Of a stretch of DNA of 6,224 nucleotides, positions 1 through 5,879 are shown piece after piece (positions within the stretch are counted from its first letter, which is position 1; each line of letters begins with the position of its first letter). The translations under genes and the position numbers were made by a program. The notes beneath the pieces were generated by a model. The model made no database searches and was not told where the DNA came from. It saw only the letters and a program-made list of their open reading frames with translations. Origin of the DNA: Streptosporangiaceae bacterium (GTDB lineage Bacteria; Actinomycetota; Actinomycetes; Streptosporangiales; Streptosporangiaceae). The stretch covers positions 1 to 6,224 of the forward strand of contig JASIBJ010000540.1 of the NCBI GenBank assembly GCA_030045215.1. Direction: 5' to 3'.

Positions 1-94
1 CCACCGCGCGCGCCAGCCGCTGGCCTGCGGCCGCCGGTCGATGCGGTCTGTATTCCCGGCGCACCGCGCGGTGACATGACTCATATCGCGACCG

Positions 95-124
95 CCAGCG
101 GATGCGGCGCGTCCGGTCCGCTGG
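95..124. repeat. perfect 8-bp inverted repeat (stem-loop)
   Basis: CCAGCGGA at 95-102 is exactly complementary to TCCGCTGG at 117-124, separated by 14 bases. A G-T wobble at 94/125 can extend the stem. There is no T-run after it on either strand, so it is not a textbook intrinsic terminator. It could be a terminator-like end for a gene to the left, or a structured part of the leader of the LysM gene. Its role is unknown. Confidence 0.4.
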
Positions 125-283
125 TTGTACTGGTGTAACCCCCGCGGATGGCCACGGCGGCAGCACTCAGCCCTGGCCGGATAACTCGATCGCGAACCGC
201 CGCGACCCCGTCACCCGACCACGGCTTAGTCACGCCCAATACCTGTTAGTCGCGGCTCGCCGCGAAGCGCTGAGGGCGGACAG

Positions 284-300
284 AGGAGGGCTGAACCTCC
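284..300 (+). promoter_or_regulatory. ribosome binding site of the LysM gene inside a short hairpin
   Basis: AGGAGG at 284-289 is a near-ideal Shine-Dalgarno core, 11 bases before the ATG at 301, slightly far. GGAGG (285-289) is followed after six bases by its exact complement CCTCC (296-300), which ends right at the start codon. The core could therefore fold into a 5-bp stem that hides it. The pairing is seen directly; any effect on translation is inference. Confidence 0.6.
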
Positions 301-1005
301 ATGAAGATCAAGCACATGGCTGCCGCTGCGCTGCTGCCGGCGACGATCGCAGGCTTGACGTTCGGCGCCGGCGGTGCCGCGCACGCGGCCACGCTGCACG
401 GCGCGACCGGCGCAACCAGGCCGGAAGCGACCCGCCCCACCGACCCGCAGACAGCGGGCCGCCAGCAGGCCAACGACCGCCACTGGATCACCGTCCGCGC
501 GGGCGAGACCCTTGCTGGCATCGCCAGGGCGCATCACATGTCCTGGGAGGCGATCTACGCGACGCCGCCGAATATGCGGCTCCTGCGCAAGCCCGGTGAC
601 CTGCGCGCCGGCGAGCGCCTGCGCATTCCGGAGAACCCGAGATTCCGCCAGGCGCAGTTCAGGATCTCCTACGCCGCCGCGCTCGAGCACGAACTTGCCG
701 CCTTCGCGCGCGATCGCGCGCGGCCGGCCCGGTCCCGCCCGGCCATGACCCGGGACGCTCAGGCCGATCCAGAGCAGCCCTTGACGGCGGGCATGTCGGC
801 GTTTGAGCAGTGCGTCGCGTTCCGTGAGAGCACCGACACGCCGACCGACCCGGACGGCCTGTTCGGCATCCTGCCCTCGACCTGGGCCGAACTCGGATAC
901 ACCGGCACTGCAGGCCAAGCCTCCGTGGCGCTGCAGAAGATAGCGTTCAACCGCCTGTATGCCGAATACGGCGCGCAGCCGTGGGCACCATCGGACGGCT
1001 GCTAA
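301..1005 (+). CDS. secreted LysM protein with Rpf/transglycosylase-like C-terminal domain
   Basis: A 234-residue exported protein that probably binds and cleaves peptidoglycan outside the cell. Residues 1-29 form a Sec signal peptide: a basic start (KIKH), a hydrophobic Ala/Leu-rich core and an AHA cleavage site near residue 29. A LysM peptidoglycan-binding domain spans about 62-110, starting WITVRAGETLAGIA and ending RAGERLRIP. A polar Arg/Ala/Pro linker (about 120-160) follows. The C-terminal domain (about 167-234) resembles resuscitation-promoting-factor and small actinobacterial transglycosylase domains: C171, the RES motif with E176 as likely catalytic acid, GLFGILPSTW (187-196), and a terminal PWAPSDGC whose C234 could pair with C171. 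Substrate cleavage is inferred from family, not shown. The ATG at 301 is supported by AGGAGG at 284-289. It ends in tandem stops TAA-TAG, nine bases before the convergent nucleoside hydrolase stop, with no terminator visible between. A purely binding role cannot be excluded. Confidence 0.88.
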   Translation: MKIKHMAAAALLPATIAGLTFGAGGAAHAATLHGATGATRPEATRPTDPQTAGRQQANDRHWITVRAGETLAGIARAHHMSWEAIYATPPNMRLLRKPGDLRAGERLRIPENPRFRQAQFRISYAAALEHELAAFARDRARPARSRPAMTRDAQADPEQPLTAGMSAFEQCVAFRESTDTPTDPDGLFGILPSTWAELGYTGTAGQASVALQKIAFNRLYAEYGAQPWAPSDGC

Positions 1006-1014
1006 TAGACGCGC

Positions 1015-1950
1015 TCATCGGGTCAGGGACTCAGCCACCGGCCGGTATACCTGCAGTACCGCGTCCCAGAACGCCGGCAGGTCGATCGTGGTGGCTACTA
1101 GTGCATTGCACGCGGCCGGGCCCGCGCGGAAGTCGGTGACCGTCATCCCTGATGTCCAGCGGCCCGCGGTCTCGACCTCCACCCTGGCCGGCTGGCAGCC
1201 GAGCAGGCCGGGGCGGGCCACATGCGCGACCGCACAGAGGTCGTGCACGGCCGGAGGACCGATCCCCTCGTCGGGGTAGCCGCCAAGGCACGGGACCAGC
1301 AGCATGTCCGCGAGCGGGCCGAGTGCGCCGAGCGTGCCGAGCACCTCCTGATCGGCAAGCGCCCGCAAGGTCACGTCAAGGCCGACCATCGTGACCGTCC
1401 AGCCGGCCGAGAAAACGATCGACGCTGCCTCCGGGTCGCACGCGATGTTGAACTCGGCGGCCGGGGTGACGTTCCCGCGCGTGGCGGACCCGCCCATGAT
1501 CACGAAGTCCTGCACCTCGAAGGCAATGCGCGGCTCCCGGCGCAGCGCGAGCGCGATGTTTGTCAGCGGCCCAATCGCGATGAGCGTGATCTCACCGGGT
1601 GCGGCACGCACGGTCTCGATGATGAAATCTGACGCGTGGCCCGGCTGCGGCCGCCCGGATGCCGACGGCAGCCGCGCGCCGCGAAGCCCGTCCGCGCCGT
1701 GCACGTGCTCGGCCGTGATCGGTGTCCGCAGCAGCGGCGCCGCGCTGCCAGGAGTCACCGGCACGGCGGCTCCGATGAACTCACAGACCCGCAGCGCGTT
1801 GCTTGTCGTCTTGTCGAGGCTCACGTTCCCGGCCACCGTCGTAATGCCGAGGAGCTCGAGTTCAGCGCACCCGGCCGCGTAGACGATCGCCAGGGCGTCG
1901 TCGATTCCCGGATCACAGTCGAGAATGATCTTCTTGGTCACGGGCTCCAT
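1015..1950 (-). CDS. nucleoside hydrolase, inosine-uridine preferring family
   Basis: Cytoplasmic N-ribohydrolase of 311 residues that splits the glycosidic bond of ribonucleosides to give free base and ribose. The Ca2+/ribose site signature DCDPGIDDA is at 11-19 (D11, D13, D17, D18). Other family landmarks follow in order: GN at 41-42, HGADGL at 84-89, IMGG at 151-154, AEFN at 165-168 with DPEAA at 172-176, and the HD pair (H236, D237) that supplies the late metal-binding Asp. Length is normal for the family. Base preference (uridine, inosine or broad) cannot be read from sequence alone. The frame is open 29 codons further upstream into the ribokinase gene, but homology begins just before TKKIILDCDPG, so I start at ATG 1950. 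GTG at 1941 is an alternative giving the more typical MTKKII start. An AGGAG lies 17 bases upstream (1968-1972), too far for an ideal site. It is divergent from the ribokinase gene over a 35-bp gap, which supports a joint nucleoside-salvage role. Confidence 0.93.
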   Translation of the reverse strand: MEPVTKKIILDCDPGIDDALAIVYAAGCAELELLGITTVAGNVSLDKTTSNALRVCEFIGAAVPVTPGSAAPLLRTPITAEHVHGADGLRGARLPSASGRPQPGHASDFIIETVRAAPGEITLIAIGPLTNIALALRREPRIAFEVQDFVIMGGSATRGNVTPAAEFNIACDPEAASIVFSAGWTVTMVGLDVTLRALADQEVLGTLGALGPLADMLLVPCLGGYPDEGIGPPAVHDLCAVAHVARPGLLGCQPARVEVETAGRWTSGMTVTDFRAGPAACNALVATTIDLPAFWDAVLQVYRPVAESLTR

Positions 1951-1970
1951 CCAGCGCCGGCGAATTGCTC

Positions 1971-1978
1971 CTATAGTG
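1971..1978. promoter_or_regulatory. shared palindromic -10 region for the divergent nucleoside hydrolase and ribokinase genes
   Basis: The only AT-rich block in the 35-bp gap is CTATAG, self-complementary, at 1971-1976. On the + strand it gives TATAGT (1972-1977), a good TAnnnT -10 box eight bases before the ribokinase ATG. That is the spacing expected of a leaderless actinobacterial transcript. On the - strand the same bases give CACTAT (1978 to 1973), which fits a weaker -10 box whose start point would fall about 15 bases before the hydrolase ATG. No -35 box resembling TTGACA is seen for either direction. The two-way use is inference. Confidence 0.5.
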
Positions 1979-1985
1979 GCGCAAC

Positions 1986-2924
1986 ATGAGCGATGACGCC
2001 GGCCGGGCCGTAGGGCGCGTGATCGTCGTCGGCTCAATCAACATCGATATCGTCATGCGGCTGCCTCGACTGCCAGTAGCGGGCGAGACCGTCCCCGGCG
2101 GAGTCGTCACGCGTCATCACGGTGGCAAGGGCGCCAACCAGGCGGTCGCCGCAGCTCGCGCGGGCGCGGTGGTGCACATGATCGGTGCCGTCGGCGCGCA
2201 GGATGGCCAGAATGCGCTGACTGCCCTCCGGACGGAGGGAATCGCGGTCTCCGCCGTGGCGCAATGTGACGCCCCCACCGGGCTGGCGGTAGTTCTGGTC
2301 GACGCCCGCAGCGGCGAGAACCAGATTGCAGTCGCGGCCGGGGCAAACGATCTAGTGACCGCCGCACACGTCCGCGTATCGCTCGCGGCGCTGGAGTTGC
2401 TCCCAACCGACGTTGTCGTGCTGTCGTTCGAGCTTCCCGAGGTACCACTTCGGGAGGCGGCACGCGCGGCCCGCGGCGCGGCAGCGCTGCTCGTGGTGAA
2501 CCCCGCGCCCGCCAGGGAAGGCTGCGCCGACGTGCTGGCTCGGGCGGTCGCGACGCCGAATATGCCCGAGTTGGCAGCCCTGGCGACGCAGTGCGGCCTG
2601 CCGGGCGGAGTGACACCAGAGGCTGCCGCAATGGCCCTGGCCAGGCACACGGGCGGCCCGATCATCGCGACCATGGGCGCGGACGGCGCACTGCTCGCGG
2701 ACGCGGCCGCGGCGGAGCACTTCGCCGGGCACCGGGTGACAGCCGTCGACACGACCGGTGCGGGGGACACGATGACCGGGGTACTGGCGGCCAGCCTCGC
2801 CCAGGGCTACGAGCTGCGCGCCAGCGTCCGGCGCGCCCTGGCCGCGGCGGCGCTGGCAGTCACGAAGCCGGGGGCGCGAGCCGGCATGCCGACGGCGGCC
2901 GAGATCGACCAGCTGATGAACTGA
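1986..2924 (+). CDS. rbsK: ribokinase (PfkB carbohydrate kinase family)
   Basis: ATP-dependent sugar kinase of 312 residues that most likely converts D-ribose to ribose 5-phosphate in the cytoplasm. PfkB hallmarks are present: the GSINID substrate motif at 16-21, the first signature GGKGANQA at 46-53, NPAPA at 172-176, an N-x-x-E element (N192, E195), and the second signature DTTGAGD at 255-261 with D261 as catalytic base. GGKGANQ and NPAPA favour ribokinase over fructokinase or adenosine kinase. A ribokinase-like enzyme for another pentose or a nucleoside remains possible. No Shine-Dalgarno precedes the ATG, but TATAGT sits eight bases before it, so a leaderless mRNA is the best reading. It is divergent from the nucleoside hydrolase, whose released ribose it could phosphorylate. 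The 3' end is seven bases from the convergent VOC gene, and both stop codons lie inside one 13-bp palindrome (2922-2934). Confidence 0.92.
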   Translation: MSDDAGRAVGRVIVVGSINIDIVMRLPRLPVAGETVPGGVVTRHHGGKGANQAVAAARAGAVVHMIGAVGAQDGQNALTALRTEGIAVSAVAQCDAPTGLAVVLVDARSGENQIAVAAGANDLVTAAHVRVSLAALELLPTDVVVLSFELPEVPLREAARAARGAAALLVVNPAPAREGCADVLARAVATPNMPELAALATQCGLPGGVTPEAAAMALARHTGGPIIATMGADGALLADAAAAEHFAGHRVTAVDTTGAGDTMTGVLAASLAQGYELRASVRRALAAAALAVTKPGARAGMPTAAEIDQLMN

Positions 2925-2931
2925 CGGTCCG

Positions 2932-3348
2932 TCACCATGCGTATATCCGGCTCGGAAGCTCGCGCAGGGGGAGCTGGTCATCTTTTGAGTAGGCCAGCAC
3001 GATGGTCAGATCGTCGGGATCGTGACCCTCGACCGACGTGGTGCCGCCGATGGTCCGCGTCTCCACGTAGGCCGACCGGTTCTTCAGCAGCGTTTCGGCG
3101 CGGTCCAGGTCGGCTCGGCTCGGCATCATCCACGTCACGTACTGGAGGCCGATCGCTCCGAGCGGCCGCGGGGAGCTGCCGCCGGTCGCCCGCAGCACCA
3201 GGTAACATCCGTCCCGCACGGCCAGCAGCGCAGCGGTTGTACTGCTGTCGATAACCTCAAGCCTCAGCAAGTCCCGGTAAAAGGTCACCGACCGGTCGAG
3301 GTCCCTGACGTAGATGACGACTCCACTCAGCCGAGGGCCCTGCACCAT
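2932..3348 (-). CDS. VOC superfamily (glyoxalase/bleomycin-resistance fold) protein, likely without canonical metal ligands
   Basis: A 138-residue cytoplasmic protein with the two-module VOC layout. Module one has VVIYVRDLDRSVTFYRDLLRLEV (10-32); module two has LQYVTWMM (68-75), a helix with DLDRAETLL (80-88) and a final HDPDDLTIVLAYS strand (109-121). Metal-dependent members carry His near the first strand, His at the start of the second module and Glu in the last strand (as in DPDGNxIEL). Here those places read G9, about Q69 and V117, so a metal enzyme is unlikely by my alignment by eye. A binding or sequestering role is possible, but the ligand is unknown. The ATG is well supported by GAAGGAGG (3364 to 3357), eight bases upstream. 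It is divergent from the DUF1349 gene and convergent with ribokinase; nothing in the context fixes its job. Confidence 0.82.
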   Translation of the reverse strand: MVQGPRLSGVVIYVRDLDRSVTFYRDLLRLEVIDSSTTAALLAVRDGCYLVLRATGGSSPRPLGAIGLQYVTWMMPSRADLDRAETLLKNRSAYVETRTIGGTTSVEGHDPDDLTIVLAYSKDDQLPLRELPSRIYAW

Positions 3349-3509
3349 GCCGCTGGCCTCCTTCGTTGATGTAGCACACGCCAGCTAACCCGCGACGCCG
3401 CCGGGTACATGCAGTCAGCTCAGACTAGTGTTCCTGAGGGCTGCCGGATCAGTCCGGCGCGGATGTCGACGCGGACAGTCCGCGATCAGCGAGCAGCCAG
3501 GAGGTTGCC
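3349..3509. promoter_or_regulatory. divergent promoter region between the VOC and DUF1349 genes
   Basis: 161 bp that must hold the promoters of both genes. A palindromic ACTAGT gives TAGTGT on the + strand (3426-3431) and TAGTCT on the - strand (3427 to 3422), both fitting the loose TAnnnT -10 pattern, but neither has a recognisable -35. Closer to the DUF1349 gene are a 6-bp hairpin, GCCGGA-TCAG-TCCGGC (3443-3458), and an odd-centred palindrome (3471-3483). Ribosome binding sites flank the region: GAAGGAGG on the - strand for the VOC gene and AGGAGG (3499-3504) on the + strand. Confidence 0.4.
3471..3483. repeat. 13-bp odd-centred palindrome, possible operator
   Basis: GCGGAC-A-GTCCGC is perfectly symmetrical around one base and lies 27 bases before the DUF1349 start codon, in front of its Shine-Dalgarno. 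A single-base centre does not favour an RNA hairpin, so a dimeric repressor site is the more natural reading. Chance is possible in DNA this GC-rich. A partial copy (GCGGATGTC) begins just upstream at 3459. Confidence 0.35.
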
Positions 3510-4055
3510 GTGCACTGGCTAAATGAGCCCGCCCGGTGGTCGGAAACGAATGGTGAGCTGGCGGTCATGGCCGATCCGGGGACGGACTTCTGGCGCACCA
3601 CCGGGTACGGCTACGTCCGCGACACCGGCCACCTGTACGGCGAGCGGGTCGATGGCGAGTTCGATCTGTCCGTGCGCGTGCGCGGCGCGTACAGCGCGCA
3701 GTACGACCAGGCCGGAGCGATGATCAGGGTCGACGATCGGCGGTGGCTCAAGGCTGGAGTCGAGTACGTCGACGGCAGGATGCGGCTGAGCACGGTCGTG
3801 ACGCTCGAGTACTCAAGCTGGGCCGTCGGCGAGCTCCCGCACGGCACGACCGAGATCGGCCTGCACCTGGCCAGACGCGGCGACTCGGTGGAGGTCAGGT
3901 ACACGGCCGACGGCGGCGATCCCGGCGAGCTAGCGGCGGTGGTGTACGTGCCACCGGGTGAGACGGTCCTCGCCGGCGCGATGTGCGCCGCGCCCGAAGG
4001 CGCGGGCTTCCAGGCGTGGTTCCGTGACCTGGCAGTGGTGAGCCGGCCGCGCTAG
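3510..4055 (+). CDS. DUF1349 (YesU-like, concanavalin A-fold) protein
   Basis: A 181-residue protein without signal peptide or membrane segment, so probably cytoplasmic. It matches DUF1349 through its full length: DFWRTTGYGYVRDTGHLY (26-43), QYDQAGAMIR (64-73), W79 followed by LKAGVEYVDG (80-89), VVTLEYSSW (96-104), and a closing strand set, AGAMCAAPEG to FRDLAV (155-176). Family members have a jelly-roll fold like glycan-binding lectins and are sometimes found near sugar-use genes. No biochemical activity is established, so none is assigned here. The start is GTG at 3510, chosen because AGGAGG lies at 3499-3504 and the family's usual start follows at once. It is convergent with pucR, with ten bases between stop codons. 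No sugar gene adjoins it except ribokinase two genes away. Confidence 0.87.
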   Translation: MHWLNEPARWSETNGELAVMADPGTDFWRTTGYGYVRDTGHLYGERVDGEFDLSVRVRGAYSAQYDQAGAMIRVDDRRWLKAGVEYVDGRMRLSTVVTLEYSSWAVGELPHGTTEIGLHLARRGDSVEVRYTADGGDPGELAAVVYVPPGETVLAGAMCAAPEGAGFQAWFRDLAVVSRPR

Positions 4056-4065
4056 CGAGCTGACC

Positions 4066-5670
4066 TCAGGCAGCCGCGGACTTGAGCGCCAGCAGCGCGA
4101 CGTGCAGCGACAGCCGGGACTCGGCGGGCTCGAGGTCAACGCCGAGTACGTCCTCAATCTGGCGTAGCCGCTCGTACATGGTGGGCCGGGCCAGATGCGC
4201 CTGCTTGGCGGCCTCGGCCTTGTTGCCTCCGGCCGACAGGTAGGCGGTGAGCGCGGCCAGCAGCTGAGTGCCGCTGGCGTCGTCGTGCATCAGCAGCGGG
4301 CCGAGTTCCCGCTCGGCGAAGGCCAGCAGCCGCGGATCCTCGCGCAGCAGGTGCAGCAGGCCCCGTAGCCGCAGGTCCGGCAGCCGGTAGAACGGCAGGC
4401 CCGAGCCGTTCCCGGCGGCGGCCTCGGCGACGTGCTCGGCCTCAAGGAACGAGCGGTGCACGCCCCCGACCGAGTCGACCGACGATCCGGCGCCGATCAC
4501 GTCCTGCTCCGACAAGCGGGGCCGCAGCTGCTCGGCCAGCCGGGTGAGCGCAGCTTCGGCGTCGGACCTGGGCGGCAGCGCGAGCAGGGCGGCGATCCGG
4601 TTGTCGTCCAGCGAGCCGACGAGGGCAGGCACTCGCTGCCGCCGGCAGACCGCCGCCAGCGTGTCTGCGACTTCCGCCGCCCTGGCCTGGGCTTCCAGGC
4701 CGGACGACGTTGCGGCCAGCCGGACCACGACGGTCACGAGGCAGCGGCCGGTGACCGGGACGCCGAGTGCCCTGGCCCTGGCCTCCGCCTCGGACTGGTC
4801 GGCGTAGCCATGTCCGAGAAAGGCGGACAGGATCGTCCGGTGGGCCTGCCGTTCCAGGCTCTCCTGCTGGTGGTCGAGCAGCCGGCCGAGCGCGAGCGTG
4901 GTCGCGGCGCGCTCGATCAGGGTCACATCGCCAGGGGCGGGCGCCATCGCCCCAGCGCGAATCAGGATCAGCCTGCCCCAGTCCTCGCCCCGGGCGCCGA
5001 CGCCGGTGACCAGCCAGCCCGAGGCGGCGTCATAGCCAGTACGGCCGGGGACGCGGACCGCCCGTGAGCGCGCGGCGAACCCGGCCAGCAGCGTGGCCGC
5101 GTCCTGGCTGCCGGGCGCGCAGGCCAGGACGTGATGCGCCAGGTTCTCCAGGATGACGGGACAGCCGGCCAGGCTGGCGGCCTGGGCGACCACCTCATCG
5201 GCGGCCGCGCCGGACACGGCCAGCTCGGTGAACACCTGATGGAGCCGCTCGGCCGAGCGGAGCTCGGCCAGCTGCGCGTCAATGATCAGGGCGTGCACAG
5301 CCTCGGTGATCTCGATGAACTGAGTCTCCCGCCCCAGCACGATGAGCGGCAGCTGATGATCGGTGGCCGCGCTGACCAGCGCGGATGGCAGACTCCGGGA
5401 ATACCGGGAGCCCAGCTCCACCGCCAGGGCGCTCACGCCGACCGCGGCGAGCTCGGCCACGTAGTGCTGGAGCCCGGCCGTGTCGTCGGGCAGGGCGATA
5501 CCCGTGGAAAGCACGAGCTCGCCGCCGCGGAGGAGGTGAGCGGCCCTGGTCAGCTCGATCACATGCACCCAGCGGACCGGGGCGTCCAGCCTGTCAGCGC
5601 CCGCCAGGACTCGCGGCGCCCCGCTGCGGACCGGATCCAAAGCGAGCACCTCGGCGACCGTTGGCAGCAT
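4066..5670 (-). CDS. PucR-family transcriptional regulator
   Basis: A 534-residue cytoplasmic DNA-binding regulator of the PucR/CdaR type. The N-terminal PucR sensory domain spans about 5-128 (VRWVHVIELTRAAHLLRGGELVL at 32-54 is typical). A middle GAF-like region lies about 145-270, a degenerate GGDEF-like domain about 300-425, and the C-terminal HTH_30 DNA-binding domain about 468-526 (LAALTAYLSAGGNKAEAAKQ then ARPTMYERLRQIEDVLG). All parts are complete and the length is normal. PucR proteins often activate purine, allantoin, GABA or amino-acid breakdown genes. Here the divergent neighbour is an mmsA-like dehydrogenase, so that gene is the likeliest target; the effector is unknown. ATG 5670 is supported by GGGGAGGAGG (5684 to 5675). 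A TAAGCT (5719 to 5714) could be its -10 box. Autoregulation from the shared 209-bp gap is plausible but unproven. Confidence 0.92.
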   Translation of the reverse strand: MLPTVAEVLALDPVRSGAPRVLAGADRLDAPVRWVHVIELTRAAHLLRGGELVLSTGIALPDDTAGLQHYVAELAAVGVSALAVELGSRYSRSLPSALVSAATDHQLPLIVLGRETQFIEITEAVHALIIDAQLAELRSAERLHQVFTELAVSGAAADEVVAQAASLAGCPVILENLAHHVLACAPGSQDAATLLAGFAARSRAVRVPGRTGYDAASGWLVTGVGARGEDWGRLILIRAGAMAPAPGDVTLIERAATTLALGRLLDHQQESLERQAHRTILSAFLGHGYADQSEAEARARALGVPVTGRCLVTVVVRLAATSSGLEAQARAAEVADTLAAVCRRQRVPALVGSLDDNRIAALLALPPRSDAEAALTRLAEQLRPRLSEQDVIGAGSSVDSVGGVHRSFLEAEHVAEAAAGNGSGLPFYRLPDLRLRGLLHLLREDPRLLAFAERELGPLLMHDDASGTQLLAALTAYLSAGGNKAEAAKQAHLARPTMYERLRQIEDVLGVDLEPAESRLSLHVALLALKSAAA

Positions 5671-5745
5671 CGTGCCTCCTCCCCGAACACGGCGTAAAGC
5701 CGGACCGCCGGTTAGCTTACAGTCCGTCGACCGCGATACTGGCTA

Positions 5746-5756
5746 TACACGGTGTA
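5746..5756. promoter_or_regulatory. candidate operator, TACA-N3-TGTA copy 1
   Basis: TACAC-G-GTGTA is a perfect 11-bp odd-centred inverted repeat centred on 5751, in the gap between pucR and mmsA. It shares the arms TACA and TGTA, with the same three-base spacer length, with the copy centred on 5783. Two such copies in a 209-bp gap next to a regulator gene suggest a dimer-binding site, most simply for the PucR protein itself. The repeat is seen; the protein is inferred. Confidence 0.55.
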
Positions 5757-5777
5757 GTGGGGAGCCCGTCGTTCCCT

Positions 5778-5788
5778 TACAAAATGTA
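5778..5788. promoter_or_regulatory. candidate operator, TACA-N3-TGTA copy 2
   Basis: TACA-AAA-TGTA is centred on 5783, exactly 32 bp from the first copy, close to three helical turns, so both would face the same side of the DNA. It is in the most AT-rich stretch of the gap, just upstream of a weak possible mmsA promoter. A further lone TACA half-site at 5718-5721 has only a poor partner. Confidence 0.55.
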
Positions 5789-5790
5789 TC

Positions 5791-5819
5791 TTGGCATGGG
5801 CCTGGCCTGGCGACACACT
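5791..5819 (+). promoter_or_regulatory. possible mmsA promoter
   Basis: TTGGCA (5791-5796) and CACACT (5814-5819) are 17 bases apart, the ideal spacing, but the -10 box is weak. If used, transcription would begin near 5826 with a leader of about 54 bases. The two TACA-N3-TGTA sites would then be centred near -43 and -75, positions that suit an activator. This is a guess from consensus matching. Confidence 0.25.
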
Positions 5820-5879
5820 GGGCGCAGGGGAGAGCATGGTACAGCGGCGCATGGCCGCAACCGGAAGGCAGACAGGGTC

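Larger units (their letters stand above)
1..300. other. leader region without a convincing gene, rich in palindromes
   Basis: No supported gene lies here. One frame on the + strand is open from the left edge to a TAA at 136-138 (about 45 codons). Its third-position GC is roughly 70%, below that of the genes downstream, and I recognise no family in its translation, so it could be the tail of an upstream gene or chance. The stretch holds a 12-bp perfect palindrome (CACCGCGCGGTG, 62-73), a short ATGA-C-TCAT dyad (76-84), an 8-bp stem-loop (95-102 with 117-124) and a small GC hairpin (250-255 with 260-265, loop CTCG). The rest is presumably promoter and 5' leader of the LysM gene. I could not find a convincing -35/-10 pair. 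Confidence 0.5.

Noticed and set aside
1..138. Open frame from the window edge to TAA at 136-138, possible tail of an upstream gene
   Set aside because: Only about 45 codons, no recognisable family, and weaker third-position GC than the real genes. It also overlaps the palindrome cluster. Left as unassigned.
102..300. Possible c-di-AMP (ydaO-type) riboswitch upstream of the LysM/Rpf-like gene, as known for some actinobacterial cell-wall hydrolase genes
   Set aside because: I could not find the conserved ydaO core blocks in the leader. The hairpins present are simple GC stems. A covariance-model search would settle it.
226..918. 230-codon open frame on the - strand opposite the LysM gene
   Set aside because: It is a shadow frame. 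The + strand gene has a signal peptide, a LysM domain, an Rpf-like domain and a ribosome site, while this frame encodes Arg/Gly-rich sequence without domain features.
1037..1046. ACCGGCCGGT palindrome near the convergent ends of the LysM and nucleoside hydrolase genes
   Set aside because: It has no loop and no T-run, so it cannot be a standard terminator. It lies within the hydrolase coding sequence and such GC palindromes are expected by chance.
1951..2037. 29-codon N-terminal extension of the nucleoside hydrolase into the ribokinase gene
   Set aside because: The extension is Arg-rich with no family match. The hydrolase family begins just before the DCDPG motif, so ATG 1950 or GTG 1941 is the better start.
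2435..2455. Inverted repeat TCCCGA...TCGGGA inside the ribokinase gene
   Set aside because: A six-base stem with a nine-base loop is common in coding sequence of this composition and has no T-run or positional meaning.
4432..5697. Long + strand open frames opposite pucR
   Set aside because: They are shadows in high-GC DNA. The - strand carries a full-length PucR protein with all domains.
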